Positions 51,775 to 63,629 of a stretch of DNA of 64,000 nucleotides are shown in pieces (position 1 is the first letter of the stretch; every line of letters starts with the position of its first letter). The stretch spans positions 62,001-126,000 of the forward strand of contig NZ_JYOO01000001.1 in the NCBI RefSeq assembly GCF_000956595.1. Reading direction: 5' to 3'. The notes under the pieces are model-generated. The model ran no database searches. It was not told the origin of the DNA and worked only from the letters and a program-made list of their open reading frames with translations. The position numbers were made by a program, and so were the translations under genes. This DNA comes from Priestia aryabhattai B8W22 (GTDB lineage Bacteria; Bacillota; Bacilli; Bacillales; Bacillaceae_H).

Positions 51775-52764
51775 TTAACTATATAGGTGACATTTTACTT
51801 TATGCTTGCTATCAATCACTGTATCTTCAGGTGTTTCTTTCATGCAGCGGTCAAATGCGAACGGGCATCTTTTATGAAACGCACACCCTGAAGGTGGATT
51901 AAGAGGAGAAGGAATTTGACCTTTAACCTCAATTTTTTCACGTTTTTCATGTTCGTGAATTGCCGGGACAGATGATAAAAGAAGTTTTGTGTAAGGATGA
52001 CGAGGATTTGAAAAAATCTCATCTGTTGGTCCTTCTTCTACTAGTCTACCTAAATACATCACGCCAACGCGGTCCGCAATATGCCTTACGACGCTTAAAT
52101 CGTGGGAGATAAAGAGATACGAAAGCTTCATTTCTCTTTGCAAACTGCGCAGCAAGTTTAAGATTTGTGCTTGAATGGATACGTCCAGTGCTGAAACCGG
52201 CTCATCACAAATAATAAGCTTTGGGTTTAAAATCAATGAACGCGCAATTCCTATGCGCTGACGCTGACCACCTGAAAATTCGTGCGGATAGCGGTTGTAA
52301 TCTTCTTCGTTAAACCCAAGCTTTTTTAATAATTCAATGACAAGCTGCTTTCGTTCGCTTTTGGCGCCTACATTATGAATTGTTAATGTTTCTTGAATGG
52401 AAGCCCCAATCTTTTTCCTTGGGTTAAGGGAAGTATGCGGATCTTGGAAAATCATTTGCAAATCTTTACGAATTGTCCGTAAGCGTGATGCTTTGGATTC
52501 GAAAATACTTTCTCCATTAAACTGTGCTTCTCCGCCCGTTGGTTCTACTAATTTTAAAAGCGTGCGCCCTGCTGTACTTTTTCCACAGCCAGATTCACCT
52601 ACTAATCCGTACGTCTCACCTTCATAAATATCAAAGGATAAATCTTGAACCGCTTTGATTTGTCCCTTCGCTTTTCCTAAAGCTGAACGAACCGGATAGT
52701 ATTTTTGCAGGTTGCGAACTTCAAGCAAGGGCTTGGCGCTTTGCTGTTTTGCTTCACTAGACAT
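51775..52764 (-). CDS. oppF: Oligopeptide ABC transporter ATP-binding protein (OppF/DppF type)
   Basis: A 329-residue ATPase with Walker A GLVGESGCGKSTAGR, signature EFSGGQRQRIGIARSL, Walker B LIICDEPVSALD and the C-terminal oligopeptide/dipeptide zinc-site-like segment CAFHKRCPFAFDRC. The ATG at 52764 follows AGAAGGAGAGG and overlaps the end of oppD by 8 bp. Last gene of oppABCDF. Confidence 0.92.
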   Translation of the reverse strand: MSSEAKQQSAKPLLEVRNLQKYYPVRSALGKAKGQIKAVQDLSFDIYEGETYGLVGESGCGKSTAGRTLLKLVEPTGGEAQFNGESIFESKASRLRTIRKDLQMIFQDPHTSLNPRKKIGASIQETLTIHNVGAKSERKQLVIELLKKLGFNEEDYNRYPHEFSGGQRQRIGIARSLILNPKLIICDEPVSALDVSIQAQILNLLRSLQREMKLSYLFISHDLSVVRHIADRVGVMYLGRLVEEGPTDEIFSNPRHPYTKLLLSSVPAIHEHEKREKIEVKGQIPSPLNPPSGCAFHKRCPFAFDRCMKETPEDTVIDSKHKVKCHLYS

Positions 52765-53755
52765 ACGCAACCTCTCCTTCTTGAATTTTTTCATAGTGCC
52801 AGCATCGAACGCGATGCGTATCATCGGCATGCTCTAAAACGGGTACTTCTTTATGGCATTTTTCCGTTGCAAACGGGCATCTTGGTGCAAAACGACAGCC
52901 GTCTGGCACGTTTGAAAACGGCGGAACCGTTCCTGGAATAGACGAAAGCTCTTTTGTTCTGTCACCATCTAAATGAGGAACCGACTTAATTAAGCCCATT
53001 GTATAAGGATGAAGCGGCTTTGAAAACAGCGTTTTAACGTCCGTTTCTTCCATCACTTGTCCTAAATACATCACGGCTACTTTTGTACAAATATTAGCGA
53101 CAACTCCTAAGTCATGGGTGATGAACAGCACGCCCATGTTGAGCTTGTCTTTTAAATCCATCATAAGGTCAAGGATTTGCGCTTGAATGGTTACGTCTAA
53201 AGCCGTTGTTGGCTCATCGGCAATAAGAAGCTTCGGCTCACAGGCTAAAGCCATCGCAATCATAATGCGCTGCCTCATTCCACCCGAAATTTCATGCGGA
53301 TACTCTTTTGCTCGCTGTTCTGGAGACGGAATGCCGGTTAGTCTTAAAAGCTCTACGACTTTCTTTTGCGCTTCTTTTTTAGAGACTTTTTGATGCAGAC
53401 GAATCACTTCAGCAATTTGTTTTCCAATTGGCATAACGGGATTTAATGAAGACATGGGATCCTGGAAAATCATTGAGATTTCGTTTCCTCTTAACTTTTG
53501 AATTTGCTTTGAAGACATGTCCAATAAGTTTTTTCCTTCAAACAAAATCTTACCATCGTAGCTTGTTAGGTCTTCATCTAGTAGCTGAAGAATAGATTCG
53601 GACGTTACGCTTTTTCCTGATCCGGATTCACCGACAATGCCTAATACTTCTCCTTTATTTAATTGAAGAGATACATTGTCAACAGCCGTTACTTCTCCGC
53701 TATACGTTGTAAAAGTTACTTGTAAGTCTTCTACTTTTAAAAGGGCGTTACTCAA
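52757..53755 (-). CDS. oppD: Oligopeptide ABC transporter ATP-binding protein (OppD/DppD type)
   Basis: A 332-residue ATPase with Walker A GIVGESGSGKSVTSE, signature EISGGMRQRIMIAMAL, Walker B LLIADEPTTALD and C-terminal CRFAPRCPFATEKC. I chose the TTG at 53755: GGAGG lies 8 nt before it, and it overlaps the oppC stop (TTGA), a coupling arrangement. The upstream frame extension lacks a ribosome site. Confidence 0.92.
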   Translation of the reverse strand: MSNALLKVEDLQVTFTTYSGEVTAVDNVSLQLNKGEVLGIVGESGSGKSVTSESILQLLDEDLTSYDGKILFEGKNLLDMSSKQIQKLRGNEISMIFQDPMSSLNPVMPIGKQIAEVIRLHQKVSKKEAQKKVVELLRLTGIPSPEQRAKEYPHEISGGMRQRIMIAMALACEPKLLIADEPTTALDVTIQAQILDLMMDLKDKLNMGVLFITHDLGVVANICTKVAVMYLGQVMEETDVKTLFSKPLHPYTMGLIKSVPHLDGDRTKELSSIPGTVPPFSNVPDGCRFAPRCPFATEKCHKEVPVLEHADDTHRVRCWHYEKIQEGEVAYV

Positions 53756-54654
53756 CGTTTTTTCCTCCTTTTCTTCAGCATTACGTTTTTCGGATTTAAC
53801 CAATCGCGCAGACCGTCACCAAATAAATTAAGGCCAAGTACAATTAAAATGATGAATACACCTGGAAACACGGTCATCCACCACGCGTTGTAAATGGCAA
53901 GCTTTCCGTCATACAGCATATTTCCTAAGCTTGGTGTTGGCGCAGGAATTCCGGCTCCTAAAAAGCTTAGCGAAGCCTCTGTTAAAATCGTCACAGCAAA
54001 CACGTATGTTACTTGAACGATTAAAGGCGATAAGACGTTTGGCGCTATATGAAAACAAATGATTCGAAGTGAGCTTGCTCCTTGAGCTTTTAGCGCTTCA
54101 ATAAACGTTTTTTCTTTTACAACAAGCGCAGCTGAACGAACAATTCTCGCAATCGAAGGAATAAATACAAGGCTCAGTGCGATAATAACGTTGCTTGTTT
54201 TAGGTCCTAAAGCAGACATGATGGCAATTGCTAGTAAAATAGATGGAAAAGCAAACAAGCCGTCACAAATTCTCATTAAAATATAATCAAGAATTTTATA
54301 ATAAGAAGATAAAAGTCCAACGATTAAACCCAGTACAGTAGCAATAATCGTTACTGCGGCTCCAATCATTAACGATATTCTGACGCCGTACATTGTCCGA
54401 CTAAATACATCTCGTCCAAAGTTATCCGTTCCAAACCAGTGCGTGCTTGACGGCGGTGCTAATCGATTTGCAGGGTCGATTTGTAAGCTACCAAAAGGAG
54501 AAATGAGCGGAGCAAAAACAGCAATCAAAATAGATAATAAAATAAGTATCGCTCCTCTTACTAGCAAACGATTTGAGAAGAAGCGCGCTGCCGCTGGGTT
54601 TCTTTTTTTCTTTGCAGGTACTGAAATGGTCTCTGTATTTTGTTGTGCGTTCAC
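53752..54654 (-). CDS. oppC: Oligopeptide ABC transporter permease (OppC/DppC type)
   Basis: A 300-residue permease with six membrane segments, the N-terminal OppC extension, FGTDNFGRDVFSRTMYGVRIS, and the EAA loop EALKAQGASSLRIICFHIAPN that docks the ATPases. Start is GTG after GGAGGGTAA. Sits 15 bp after oppB. Confidence 0.93.
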   Translation of the reverse strand: MNAQQNTETISVPAKKKRNPAAARFFSNRLLVRGAILILLSILIAVFAPLISPFGSLQIDPANRLAPPSSTHWFGTDNFGRDVFSRTMYGVRISLMIGAAVTIIATVLGLIVGLLSSYYKILDYILMRICDGLFAFPSILLAIAIMSALGPKTSNVIIALSLVFIPSIARIVRSAALVVKEKTFIEALKAQGASSLRIICFHIAPNVLSPLIVQVTYVFAVTILTEASLSFLGAGIPAPTPSLGNMLYDGKLAIYNAWWMTVFPGVFIILIVLGLNLFGDGLRDWLNPKNVMLKKRRKKR

Positions 54655-54669
54655 ATTGATTACCCTCCT

Positions 54670-55623
54670 TTAATCATGATAAGAATTGCGTACACGCGGA
54701 TCGATCACGGCGTACAGCAAATCAACAACTAAATTGATGACCACATAAGCAACCGTAATTAAAAGTACAGCTCCTTGAATAAGCGCGTAATCTCGGCGTT
54801 CAATTGATGAAACAATCAGCTGACCTAATCCCGGGATGTTAAATAATGATTCTGTTACTGCCGCTCCGGTCACAAGTCCCGCAAATGATTCTCCGATAAC
54901 TGTTAAAATCGGTAAAAAACTCACGCGCAGCGTATGCTTAAGCATAATTGTACGTTCATTTAATCCTTTTGCTTTTGCTGTTTTAACAAAGTTCTCAGAA
55001 ATGGTATCGAGTAAAGATGAACGCGTCATACGCGTAATTAATGCAGCTTGAATCGCTCCAAGCGTAATCGTTGGTAAAACTAAATATTTTAAGTACTCAA
55101 ATAATCCAGCATTTAACGGAACGTATCCTGAAACAGGGAAAATTCGAAGCTGTACAGCAAAAAGCAAAATAAGGAATGAACCGAGAAGAAAGCTAGGAAT
55201 GGAAATACCTAAAAGACTGGCTCCCATAATGCTTTCATCACGAATCGTTCCTTTATGTTTAGCTGCATATATACCAAATAGTAAAGCAAACGCCACGCCA
55301 AAAATTTGCGCGAGTATAGCTAGAGAAACTGTAGGACCTACGTTATCCCAAATCGCCCCGAGCACAGGTTTATTTAAAAAGTAGGAATAACCAAAATCTC
55401 CGTGAAAGATGTTAGATAGCCAAATAAAGTATTGATTAACAACAGGCTCATCCAATCCCATTTCTTTGCTTAGCGCTGCAATTTGTTCCGGACTTGCGCC
55501 TTGTCCTAAGATGATTGCTGCGGGACTCCCAGGCGTTAAGCGCGTAATTAAGAACACAACAATAGATACAATGAATAAAACAGGAATTAGTGCAAAAAGT
55601 CTCTTAAGTGTGTAAGCTCCCAT
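54670..55623 (-). CDS. oppB: Oligopeptide ABC transporter permease (OppB/DppB type)
   Basis: A 317-residue permease with six membrane segments; starts TLKRLFALIPVLFIVSIVVF, has RLTPGSPA, the EAA loop KTAKAKGLNERTIMLKHTLR and ends VDLLYAVIDPRVR. AGAAAGGAG precedes the ATG. Second gene of the opp operon. Confidence 0.93.
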   Translation of the reverse strand: MGAYTLKRLFALIPVLFIVSIVVFLITRLTPGSPAAIILGQGASPEQIAALSKEMGLDEPVVNQYFIWLSNIFHGDFGYSYFLNKPVLGAIWDNVGPTVSLAILAQIFGVAFALLFGIYAAKHKGTIRDESIMGASLLGISIPSFLLGSFLILLFAVQLRIFPVSGYVPLNAGLFEYLKYLVLPTITLGAIQAALITRMTRSSLLDTISENFVKTAKAKGLNERTIMLKHTLRVSFLPILTVIGESFAGLVTGAAVTESLFNIPGLGQLIVSSIERRDYALIQGAVLLITVAYVVINLVVDLLYAVIDPRVRNSYHD

Positions 55624-55682
55624 CGTAAACTCCTTTCTAAAACAGAGAGCATATGCCCTCTGTTTATTAGAATAATAAGATA

Positions 55683-57221
55683 TTATTTTGTTAAACTCAT
55701 ATTGTAGAAAATTGGACCTAAATTATATTCATAGCCTTTTGCATTGTTAGAAACGGCATTGATGTTCACTTTATGACCAATAAGCGTGAACGGAAGTTCG
55801 TCCCATACGTATTGCTGAATGGCATCAATGTCACCGCGCGCTTCTTTAACAGAAGGAGCAGCTTTAATTTTGTTTAAGTAGTCCATTGATTTTTCAACTG
55901 ATGTACCTTTTGTAGTCCAGAATCCTTGGAAGATGGTAGAACGAGCATTCCAGTCAACAGGATAGATGTCCCATTGGTTTGTATCACTCATTTTATCGCT
56001 GAATGTCGCCCAGTCGTATACTTCTAATTTTACATTCATACCAATGTCTTTTAATTCTTGTTGAACCACAACAGCTGTATTGTATTGATCTTGGTAATCA
56101 CGAGAAGCCATTAAGCGAATTTCTTCTCCGTTATAACCAGATTTCTTCAAATATTCTTTTGCTTTTTTCTTATCATGCTGGTTATATTCTTCTTTTCCAG
56201 CTGTACTGTAGTAGTTTGGATACTCTTTGTTCACAATGGATGAAGAAAGCTTGTAATAATCTGAGCTTCCGTAAGAACTGTCTAAAATATCTTTTGAGTT
56301 AAGGGCTGCGTTAACTGCTTTTCGTGCATTGATGTCTTTAAAGACACCTTTATCTGCGTTGTAGAAAAGTCCCATAAATCCGCCTGGTGATGTTTCTACT
56401 TTTGCATTTTGACTGCCTTCAACTTGTTTGGCATTATCGCTTGATACAGATAGCGCAACGTCAAATTGTCCGGTTGTAATACCAGATATCCTAGTTGACT
56501 CATCGCTTACGAAACTAATCTTAATTTCATCGACGTGAGGAGTTTTCTTAACTTCGCGGCCTTTCGAAGAATAATCTTTAAATTTCTCTAATAAAAGATA
56601 TTGATTTTTCTTCCATTCTTTTACTTTATACGGACCTGTTCCTATGTAGTCTTTGATCCCTTCATCAGATGCATTGTCAACGACTTCTTTTGGTAAAATA
56701 GCTGCTGCGGGGATTGGATCAGCTAATAAAGAAAGCGTGTTAACATTTGGTGATGGTAAATGAAGTTCTACCGTATAATCACCGGTTTTGGTCATTTCAG
56801 CACCAGAGAAGTTTGTTTTTCCAAGAGACGATAGCTTAATCCAGCGGTTAATAGAAGCGACAACGTCATCTGCAGTCATTTCTTTACCATTATGGAATTT
56901 AACCCCTTTTCTTAATTGGAACGTGTATGTTTTTTTATCATCGCTAATATCTACTTTAGACGCTAAGTCAGGCTTAGGATTTCCTTTGTCGTCTAAAATC
57001 ATTAGTCCTTCGTAGATACTGCGCGTTGCGTCTTTCACATCTGAGTCCCCAGTAATTTGAGCATCTAGCGTTGCTGGCTCACTTTGAGACGCGACGTTTA
57101 GCGTTCCGCCTTCTTTTCCTTCTTTTTCACTTGAAGAATTTTTGCTTGCATTACCACTGCACCCTGCTACCATGAGGACAATGGTTAAAAGAGAGATGAA
57201 AAGTAAATAAGTCCTTTTCAC
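55683..57221 (-). CDS. oppA: Oligopeptide-binding lipoprotein (OppA/DppA family)
   Basis: A 512-residue extracellular solute-binding protein (SBP family 5). The lipoprotein signal ends VLMVAGCSG; then GGTLNVASQSEPATLDAQ, the family signature DATRSIYEGLMILDDKGNPK and RKGVKFHNGKEMTADDVVAS. I chose the GTG at 57221, 8 nt after AGGAG. It delivers peptides to OppBC; which peptides is unknown. An extended -10 TGGTATAAT (complement of 57348-57356) upstream may be the operon promoter. Confidence 0.92.
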   Translation of the reverse strand: MKRTYLLFISLLTIVLMVAGCSGNASKNSSSEKEGKEGGTLNVASQSEPATLDAQITGDSDVKDATRSIYEGLMILDDKGNPKPDLASKVDISDDKKTYTFQLRKGVKFHNGKEMTADDVVASINRWIKLSSLGKTNFSGAEMTKTGDYTVELHLPSPNVNTLSLLADPIPAAAILPKEVVDNASDEGIKDYIGTGPYKVKEWKKNQYLLLEKFKDYSSKGREVKKTPHVDEIKISFVSDESTRISGITTGQFDVALSVSSDNAKQVEGSQNAKVETSPGGFMGLFYNADKGVFKDINARKAVNAALNSKDILDSSYGSSDYYKLSSSIVNKEYPNYYSTAGKEEYNQHDKKKAKEYLKKSGYNGEEIRLMASRDYQDQYNTAVVVQQELKDIGMNVKLEVYDWATFSDKMSDTNQWDIYPVDWNARSTIFQGFWTTKGTSVEKSMDYLNKIKAAPSVKEARGDIDAIQQYVWDELPFTLIGHKVNINAVSNNAKGYEYNLGPIFYNMSLTK

Positions 57222-57512
57222 TAAAATCACTCCTATTTCCTTGTATAAAATTTTAATCCGACTATAATAAGAAGAATAGTAGGAATGTGAACAATTGTAG
57301 CACTACCATCTACCTTTGGCAATTAGTATTTTTAACATACAGAGGCTATTATACCATTTTCTATTAAATAAATATGGTATATATGTATAATAGTTGAACA
57401 AAAAAACCATTTATTTCTTATAAAGCAAGCGATTGAGAAAACCTTATCAGCGCAGTAAAAAAGAAAAAACATCTCAAGAAATGGTAATTTAACAAAAAAG
57501 GAGAAAACAACA

Positions 57513-58259
57513 GTGGGATTTTTAATTGGTATATCAGGAAGCATTATTGTGGATCAAGGAGGACGCTTTCCAGGCTATAAGCGAGCGTATGTGAATAACG
57601 ACTATATCGAATCAACAGCGCTCAGCGGCGGAGTTCCTTTTATCTTGCCAGTGCTAAAAGATGAAGAAATGATTAAAGCGCAGGCAGAAAGTATAGACGG
57701 GCTAATTTTATCAGGTGGACAAGACGTTAATCCCCTTTTATACGGTGAAGAACCGACAACCAAAACGGGTTCACCTTTTTTAGCACGGGATCAGTCTGAA
57801 CAGCTATTGTTAAAGCATGTAATTGATCAAGGAAAGCCGGTATTAGCGATTTGCCGCGGTTTACAAATTTTAAACGTTGCTTACGGCGGCACTCTTTATC
57901 AAGACATGTCAGATATTAAAGAGGCATTTATTAAACATGATCAATACAACAATACAAGCGACCCTTCTCATTCCATCATGATTAAAGACGGCACACGCCT
58001 ACATGACCTTTACGGTAATCAAGCTCTTATTAACTCATTTCACCACCAAGCGATTAAAGACGTAGCGCCAGGTTTTGAAGTTTCCGCATGGGCAAAAGAT
58101 GGAGTCATTGAAGCCATTGAAAAACAAGGAGATCAATTTGTAGTCGGCGTGCAGTGGCATCCAGAAATGATGGCAAAACAACATATTTCAATGCTGAACT
58201 TGTTTAAACTGTTTATGGAGCATGTGAAACAGTCGGCTGGGAAAAAAGTCAGCATTTGA
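57513..58259 (+). CDS. Gamma-glutamyl peptide/GABA hydrolase-like class I glutamine amidotransferase (peptidase C26)
   Basis: A 248-residue hydrolase. The nucleophile Cys is in AICRGLQILNVAYGG, the His-Glu pair in VGVQWHPEMM, and LILSGGQDVNPLLYGEE and NSFHHQAIKDVAPG are family motifs of PuuD-like gamma-glutamyl hydrolases. Start is GTG with AAGGAG upstream. It is divergent from the opp operon, so import and gamma-glutamyl peptide breakdown could be linked, but that is a guess. Confidence 0.88.
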   Translation: MGFLIGISGSIIVDQGGRFPGYKRAYVNNDYIESTALSGGVPFILPVLKDEEMIKAQAESIDGLILSGGQDVNPLLYGEEPTTKTGSPFLARDQSEQLLLKHVIDQGKPVLAICRGLQILNVAYGGTLYQDMSDIKEAFIKHDQYNNTSDPSHSIMIKDGTRLHDLYGNQALINSFHHQAIKDVAPGFEVSAWAKDGVIEAIEKQGDQFVVGVQWHPEMMAKQHISMLNLFKLFMEHVKQSAGKKVSI

Positions 58260-58287
58260 TGTTTCAATCTACTTTACTACCAATATG

Positions 58288-58319
58288 AAAAAGGCAGGCC
58301 ATTATGGCCTGCCTTTTTG
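58288..58319. terminator. Bidirectional terminator between the C26 gene and rph
   Basis: AAAAAGGCAGGCC-ATTAT-GGCCTGCCTTTTT, a perfect 13-bp stem between convergent genes. Confidence 0.95.
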
Positions 58320-58398
58320 TATTAACTGAAGATGCGTAAAGAAACCTAGACAAATCTTCATCTATTAATTAGATAAAATAGTGCAAGTATTTTGGCTT

Positions 58399-61005
<2,607 letters not shown>

Positions 61006-61350
61006 TCAACATCTCTCCTAACCGGTAATGTTTTATTGATTTTACCAGCAGGAAATGAGAATAAACAGTCTATATCGGCGTTTTTTTATGTGGTATAATT
61101 AAAGTAGGAAGAGAGTTACAAATCTTTTTGTCAGCAATTACGCATTTGAAAGTTGTGTAACTAACTTATCTGGTTGACTTGTATCTTTTTTTAAACAGCT
61201 AAGTGCATGTTTGAAGTGTTTGTTGATCTTCCCCATTTAGCACTTTCTTTTTAGAGAATAAAATTTCAGCAACTTTCCTCATTTTAACTCTTCTTTCATT
61301 TGGTCACCTGAAGAGCCTAGCTCATTAGATGACTACCTCTATTTTTTGAA
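61006..61350. other. 345-bp intergenic region upstream of rph
   Basis: AT-rich. It must hold the rph promoter, but I could not place it with confidence, and I saw no inverted repeat like the rifamycin-associated elements of actinomycetes. No ORF. Confidence 0.4.
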
Positions 61351-61734
61351 CTATTCCGAAACCATAGTATTACGAATATATCTCTTTGCTCGTTTTCTAG
61401 CAAGTGTATAAATAATCACCTGCAGCACAAGCGCCGCAAGGCTTATCAGTACTACTTGTTCGACAGAATTAAAGGGCGAAAAATATTTCTCCCATTTAGA
61501 ATCAGGAAGCCTTAATGCGTTATAAAAGTATGACGTACTAAAAGAAATGATATTTCCTAAAATAAGTGATAAATCCGCTCTAATAAGCCCACTTAGATAA
61601 GACAGTGCTAGTGTAACTATGGCCATGATTATATAGTTTACCTTTGAATCGTCCTCAAAATCCTTTCGCATAGATAAATAAGCATATGGAATGCAGTAAA
61701 TTGAAAAAATTATAAAAGGGAGTAGTCGTCTCAT
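61351..61734 (-). CDS. Hypothetical integral membrane protein (127 residues)
   Basis: Three to four membrane segments, a basic C-terminus (LARKRAKRYIRNTMVSE) and no recognisable family. The ATG at 61734 follows GGAGAG 8 nt upstream; the longer frame from 61767 has no ribosome site. Monocistronic, between rph and hmp. Confidence 0.6.
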   Translation of the reverse strand: MRRLLPFIIFSIYCIPYAYLSMRKDFEDDSKVNYIIMAIVTLALSYLSGLIRADLSLILGNIISFSTSYFYNALRLPDSKWEKYFSPFNSVEQVVLISLAALVLQVIIYTLARKRAKRYIRNTMVSE

Positions 61735-61883
61735 ATAGCAATCTCTCCAATATTTAGGATTCGACATAGTTCTCTATTATTATAAATTATCAAAGATAAT
61801 TTTTTCCATTTTTTGTACATAGAGAGTGTAGAAGTACCTATATATAAAATGCTCGTTTTTAGAATTGCTCCTTAAGACAAAGT

Positions 61884-61911
61884 AAAAAAGCACTCACAAG
61901 AGTGCTTTTTT
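61884..61911. terminator. Terminator between hmp and the membrane protein gene
   Basis: AAAAAAGCACTC-ACAA-GAGTGCTTTTTT, a perfect 12-bp stem serving the leftward hmp gene. Confidence 0.93.
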
Positions 61912-61982
61912 ACAGCATATTTATTTAAACAGGACGTGTGTGTTAATCGAACATTTTCTGTTTACTGGTGATAATTACTTTT

Positions 61983-63203
61983 TTATTTTTCTCCTAAAAG
62001 GGCTACAGGACTAAATACCTCGTAATGAATACGTTCATTTGGTATATCCCATCTACGTAATGCTTTAAGGATAGCTTCCATAAACGGAATCGATCCACAG
62101 AAATAAAAGACAGCTTCTTTTGAAGGAACAACCGATTGTAACAATTCTAAATCAATATAACCCTCTTTATCAAAATCAGTACCTAGTCGATCCCCTTCAT
62201 TAGGCGAACTATAACAGATGAAGGAGGTAACATTTTTGTTGTCTCTATCTAGTTGAGCCACATGTTCTTTAAAAGCATGCGTTTTCCCATTAATGCTTGC
62301 ATGAAGAAAGGTAACCTTACGTGTAGGTTGTTTTTCTACAATGGTATTCAGCATACTAAGCAAAGGTGTAATACCTATACCTCCACTAATTAGCACAACG
62401 GGAAGTTCACTGTGATCAAGTACAAAATCTCCAGCGGGAGCTGAGAACTTAAGAGTATCTCCTGTCTGAACTTGTTTATGTAAATAGTTTGACACGATTC
62501 CTGCTGGCGCACCGTCATGCCCATCTTCTCGTTTTACACTGATTCGATAATAATCCTTTCCAGGGGCTTCAGAAAGACTATAGTGACGAATATGCGTGTA
62601 TTTCTCTCCCGGAACATTTGCTGCTAATGTAAGGTATTGTCCTGCTTTATAAGAGGCAATTTCTTTCTTATTTTTAGCTTTTAAATAAAAAGATGTTACA
62701 TTATCACTTTCTTCTACTTTCTTATCTATATAAAAGCTTTGATATCCTTCCCAACCTCCAGGTTGACTCTCTGTCTCTTCGTAGAGAGCTTCTTCTAGCT
62801 CAATAAAAGCATTGGCAATATATCCGTACGCTTTTCCCCATGCTTCAATAATCTCATCTGAAGCTGTATCTCCCAAAACATCCTTTACTGCTTGAAGTAA
62901 AGTTTCACCAACGACTGGATATTGTTCTGCCTTTACCCCTATCGCACGATGCTTTTGTGAAATTCGTTCAATTACAGGTTTAATGGCTTCTAAGTTTGTA
63001 ATATGTTCCCCTGCAGCATACACGGCATATCCTAATGCTTCCTGTTGAATTCCTCTTTTTTGATTTGTTTGATTGAACATATTATATAAATCTGGCGCTT
63101 TTTCAAATAACAATTCATAAAATCTCTTTCCTATTTGTTTACTATGTTCTTTCAAAACCGGCACTGTTGATTGGACAATTTCAATCGTTTTAGAATCAAG
63201 CAT
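61983..63203 (-). CDS. hmp: Flavohemoglobin, nitric oxide dioxygenase
   Basis: A 406-residue cytoplasmic protein with an N-terminal globin (residues 1-140: proximal His in KHRAIGVKAEQYPVVGETL), an FAD-binding domain (RHYSLSEAPG, YRISVKRE) and an NAD-binding domain (LISGGIGITPLLSMLN, FYFCGSIPFMEAI). It converts NO to nitrate with O2 and NADH. The ATG at 63203 follows AAGGTGG; the longer frame from 63254 has no ribosome site. In B. subtilis hmp is induced by NO through ResDE and NsrR; no clear operator was picked out here. Confidence 0.95.
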   Translation of the reverse strand: MLDSKTIEIVQSTVPVLKEHSKQIGKRFYELLFEKAPDLYNMFNQTNQKRGIQQEALGYAVYAAGEHITNLEAIKPVIERISQKHRAIGVKAEQYPVVGETLLQAVKDVLGDTASDEIIEAWGKAYGYIANAFIELEEALYEETESQPGGWEGYQSFYIDKKVEESDNVTSFYLKAKNKKEIASYKAGQYLTLAANVPGEKYTHIRHYSLSEAPGKDYYRISVKREDGHDGAPAGIVSNYLHKQVQTGDTLKFSAPAGDFVLDHSELPVVLISGGIGITPLLSMLNTIVEKQPTRKVTFLHASINGKTHAFKEHVAQLDRDNKNVTSFICYSSPNEGDRLGTDFDKEGYIDLELLQSVVPSKEAVFYFCGSIPFMEAILKALRRWDIPNERIHYEVFSPVALLGEK

Positions 63204-63447
63204 ATAATATCCACCTTTTAAGAATTTTTCATATGTATTAATCTTTTTCGGCACTACAATTTAATATGGCTAAATTTGGATTATCCTATACAGGAATGAA
63301 AATACTAACTCTAGTTACCGTAATGAACAGGTTTTTTAAGAAAAAAGAAGAATCTACCTATCCTTTTTATGCATCATATTTCCTTTGCTTAAACAAACTA
63401 ATAAAAATTTATTGGGTTAGAATTAAATCAGAAAGGTGAATATCTCT

Positions 63448-63543
63448 ATGACCAAAACTTTAAGATATACCCTATATATTATTGGCGGTCTTTTAATCAT
63501 CGCAGCCATATACTATTCAATTGTTAGCAGTTTTCAACGATAA
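63448..63543 (+). CDS. Small membrane peptide (31 residues)
   Basis: MTKTLRYTLYIIGGLLIIAA then IYYSIVSSFQR: a single membrane helix with short charged ends. AGAAAGGTGAA lies 8 nt upstream of the ATG. It resembles many very small membrane peptides of bacilli; no family recognised. Confidence 0.55.
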   Translation: MTKTLRYTLYIIGGLLIIAAIYYSIVSSFQR

Positions 63544-63629
63544 AAGAAAGCCTTCTCTCTATTTGGTTCTTGCATTTCTCTTTCTTATTGTTAGAATAGT
63601 TAGATTAATAAGAAAGAAGCGTGATAATA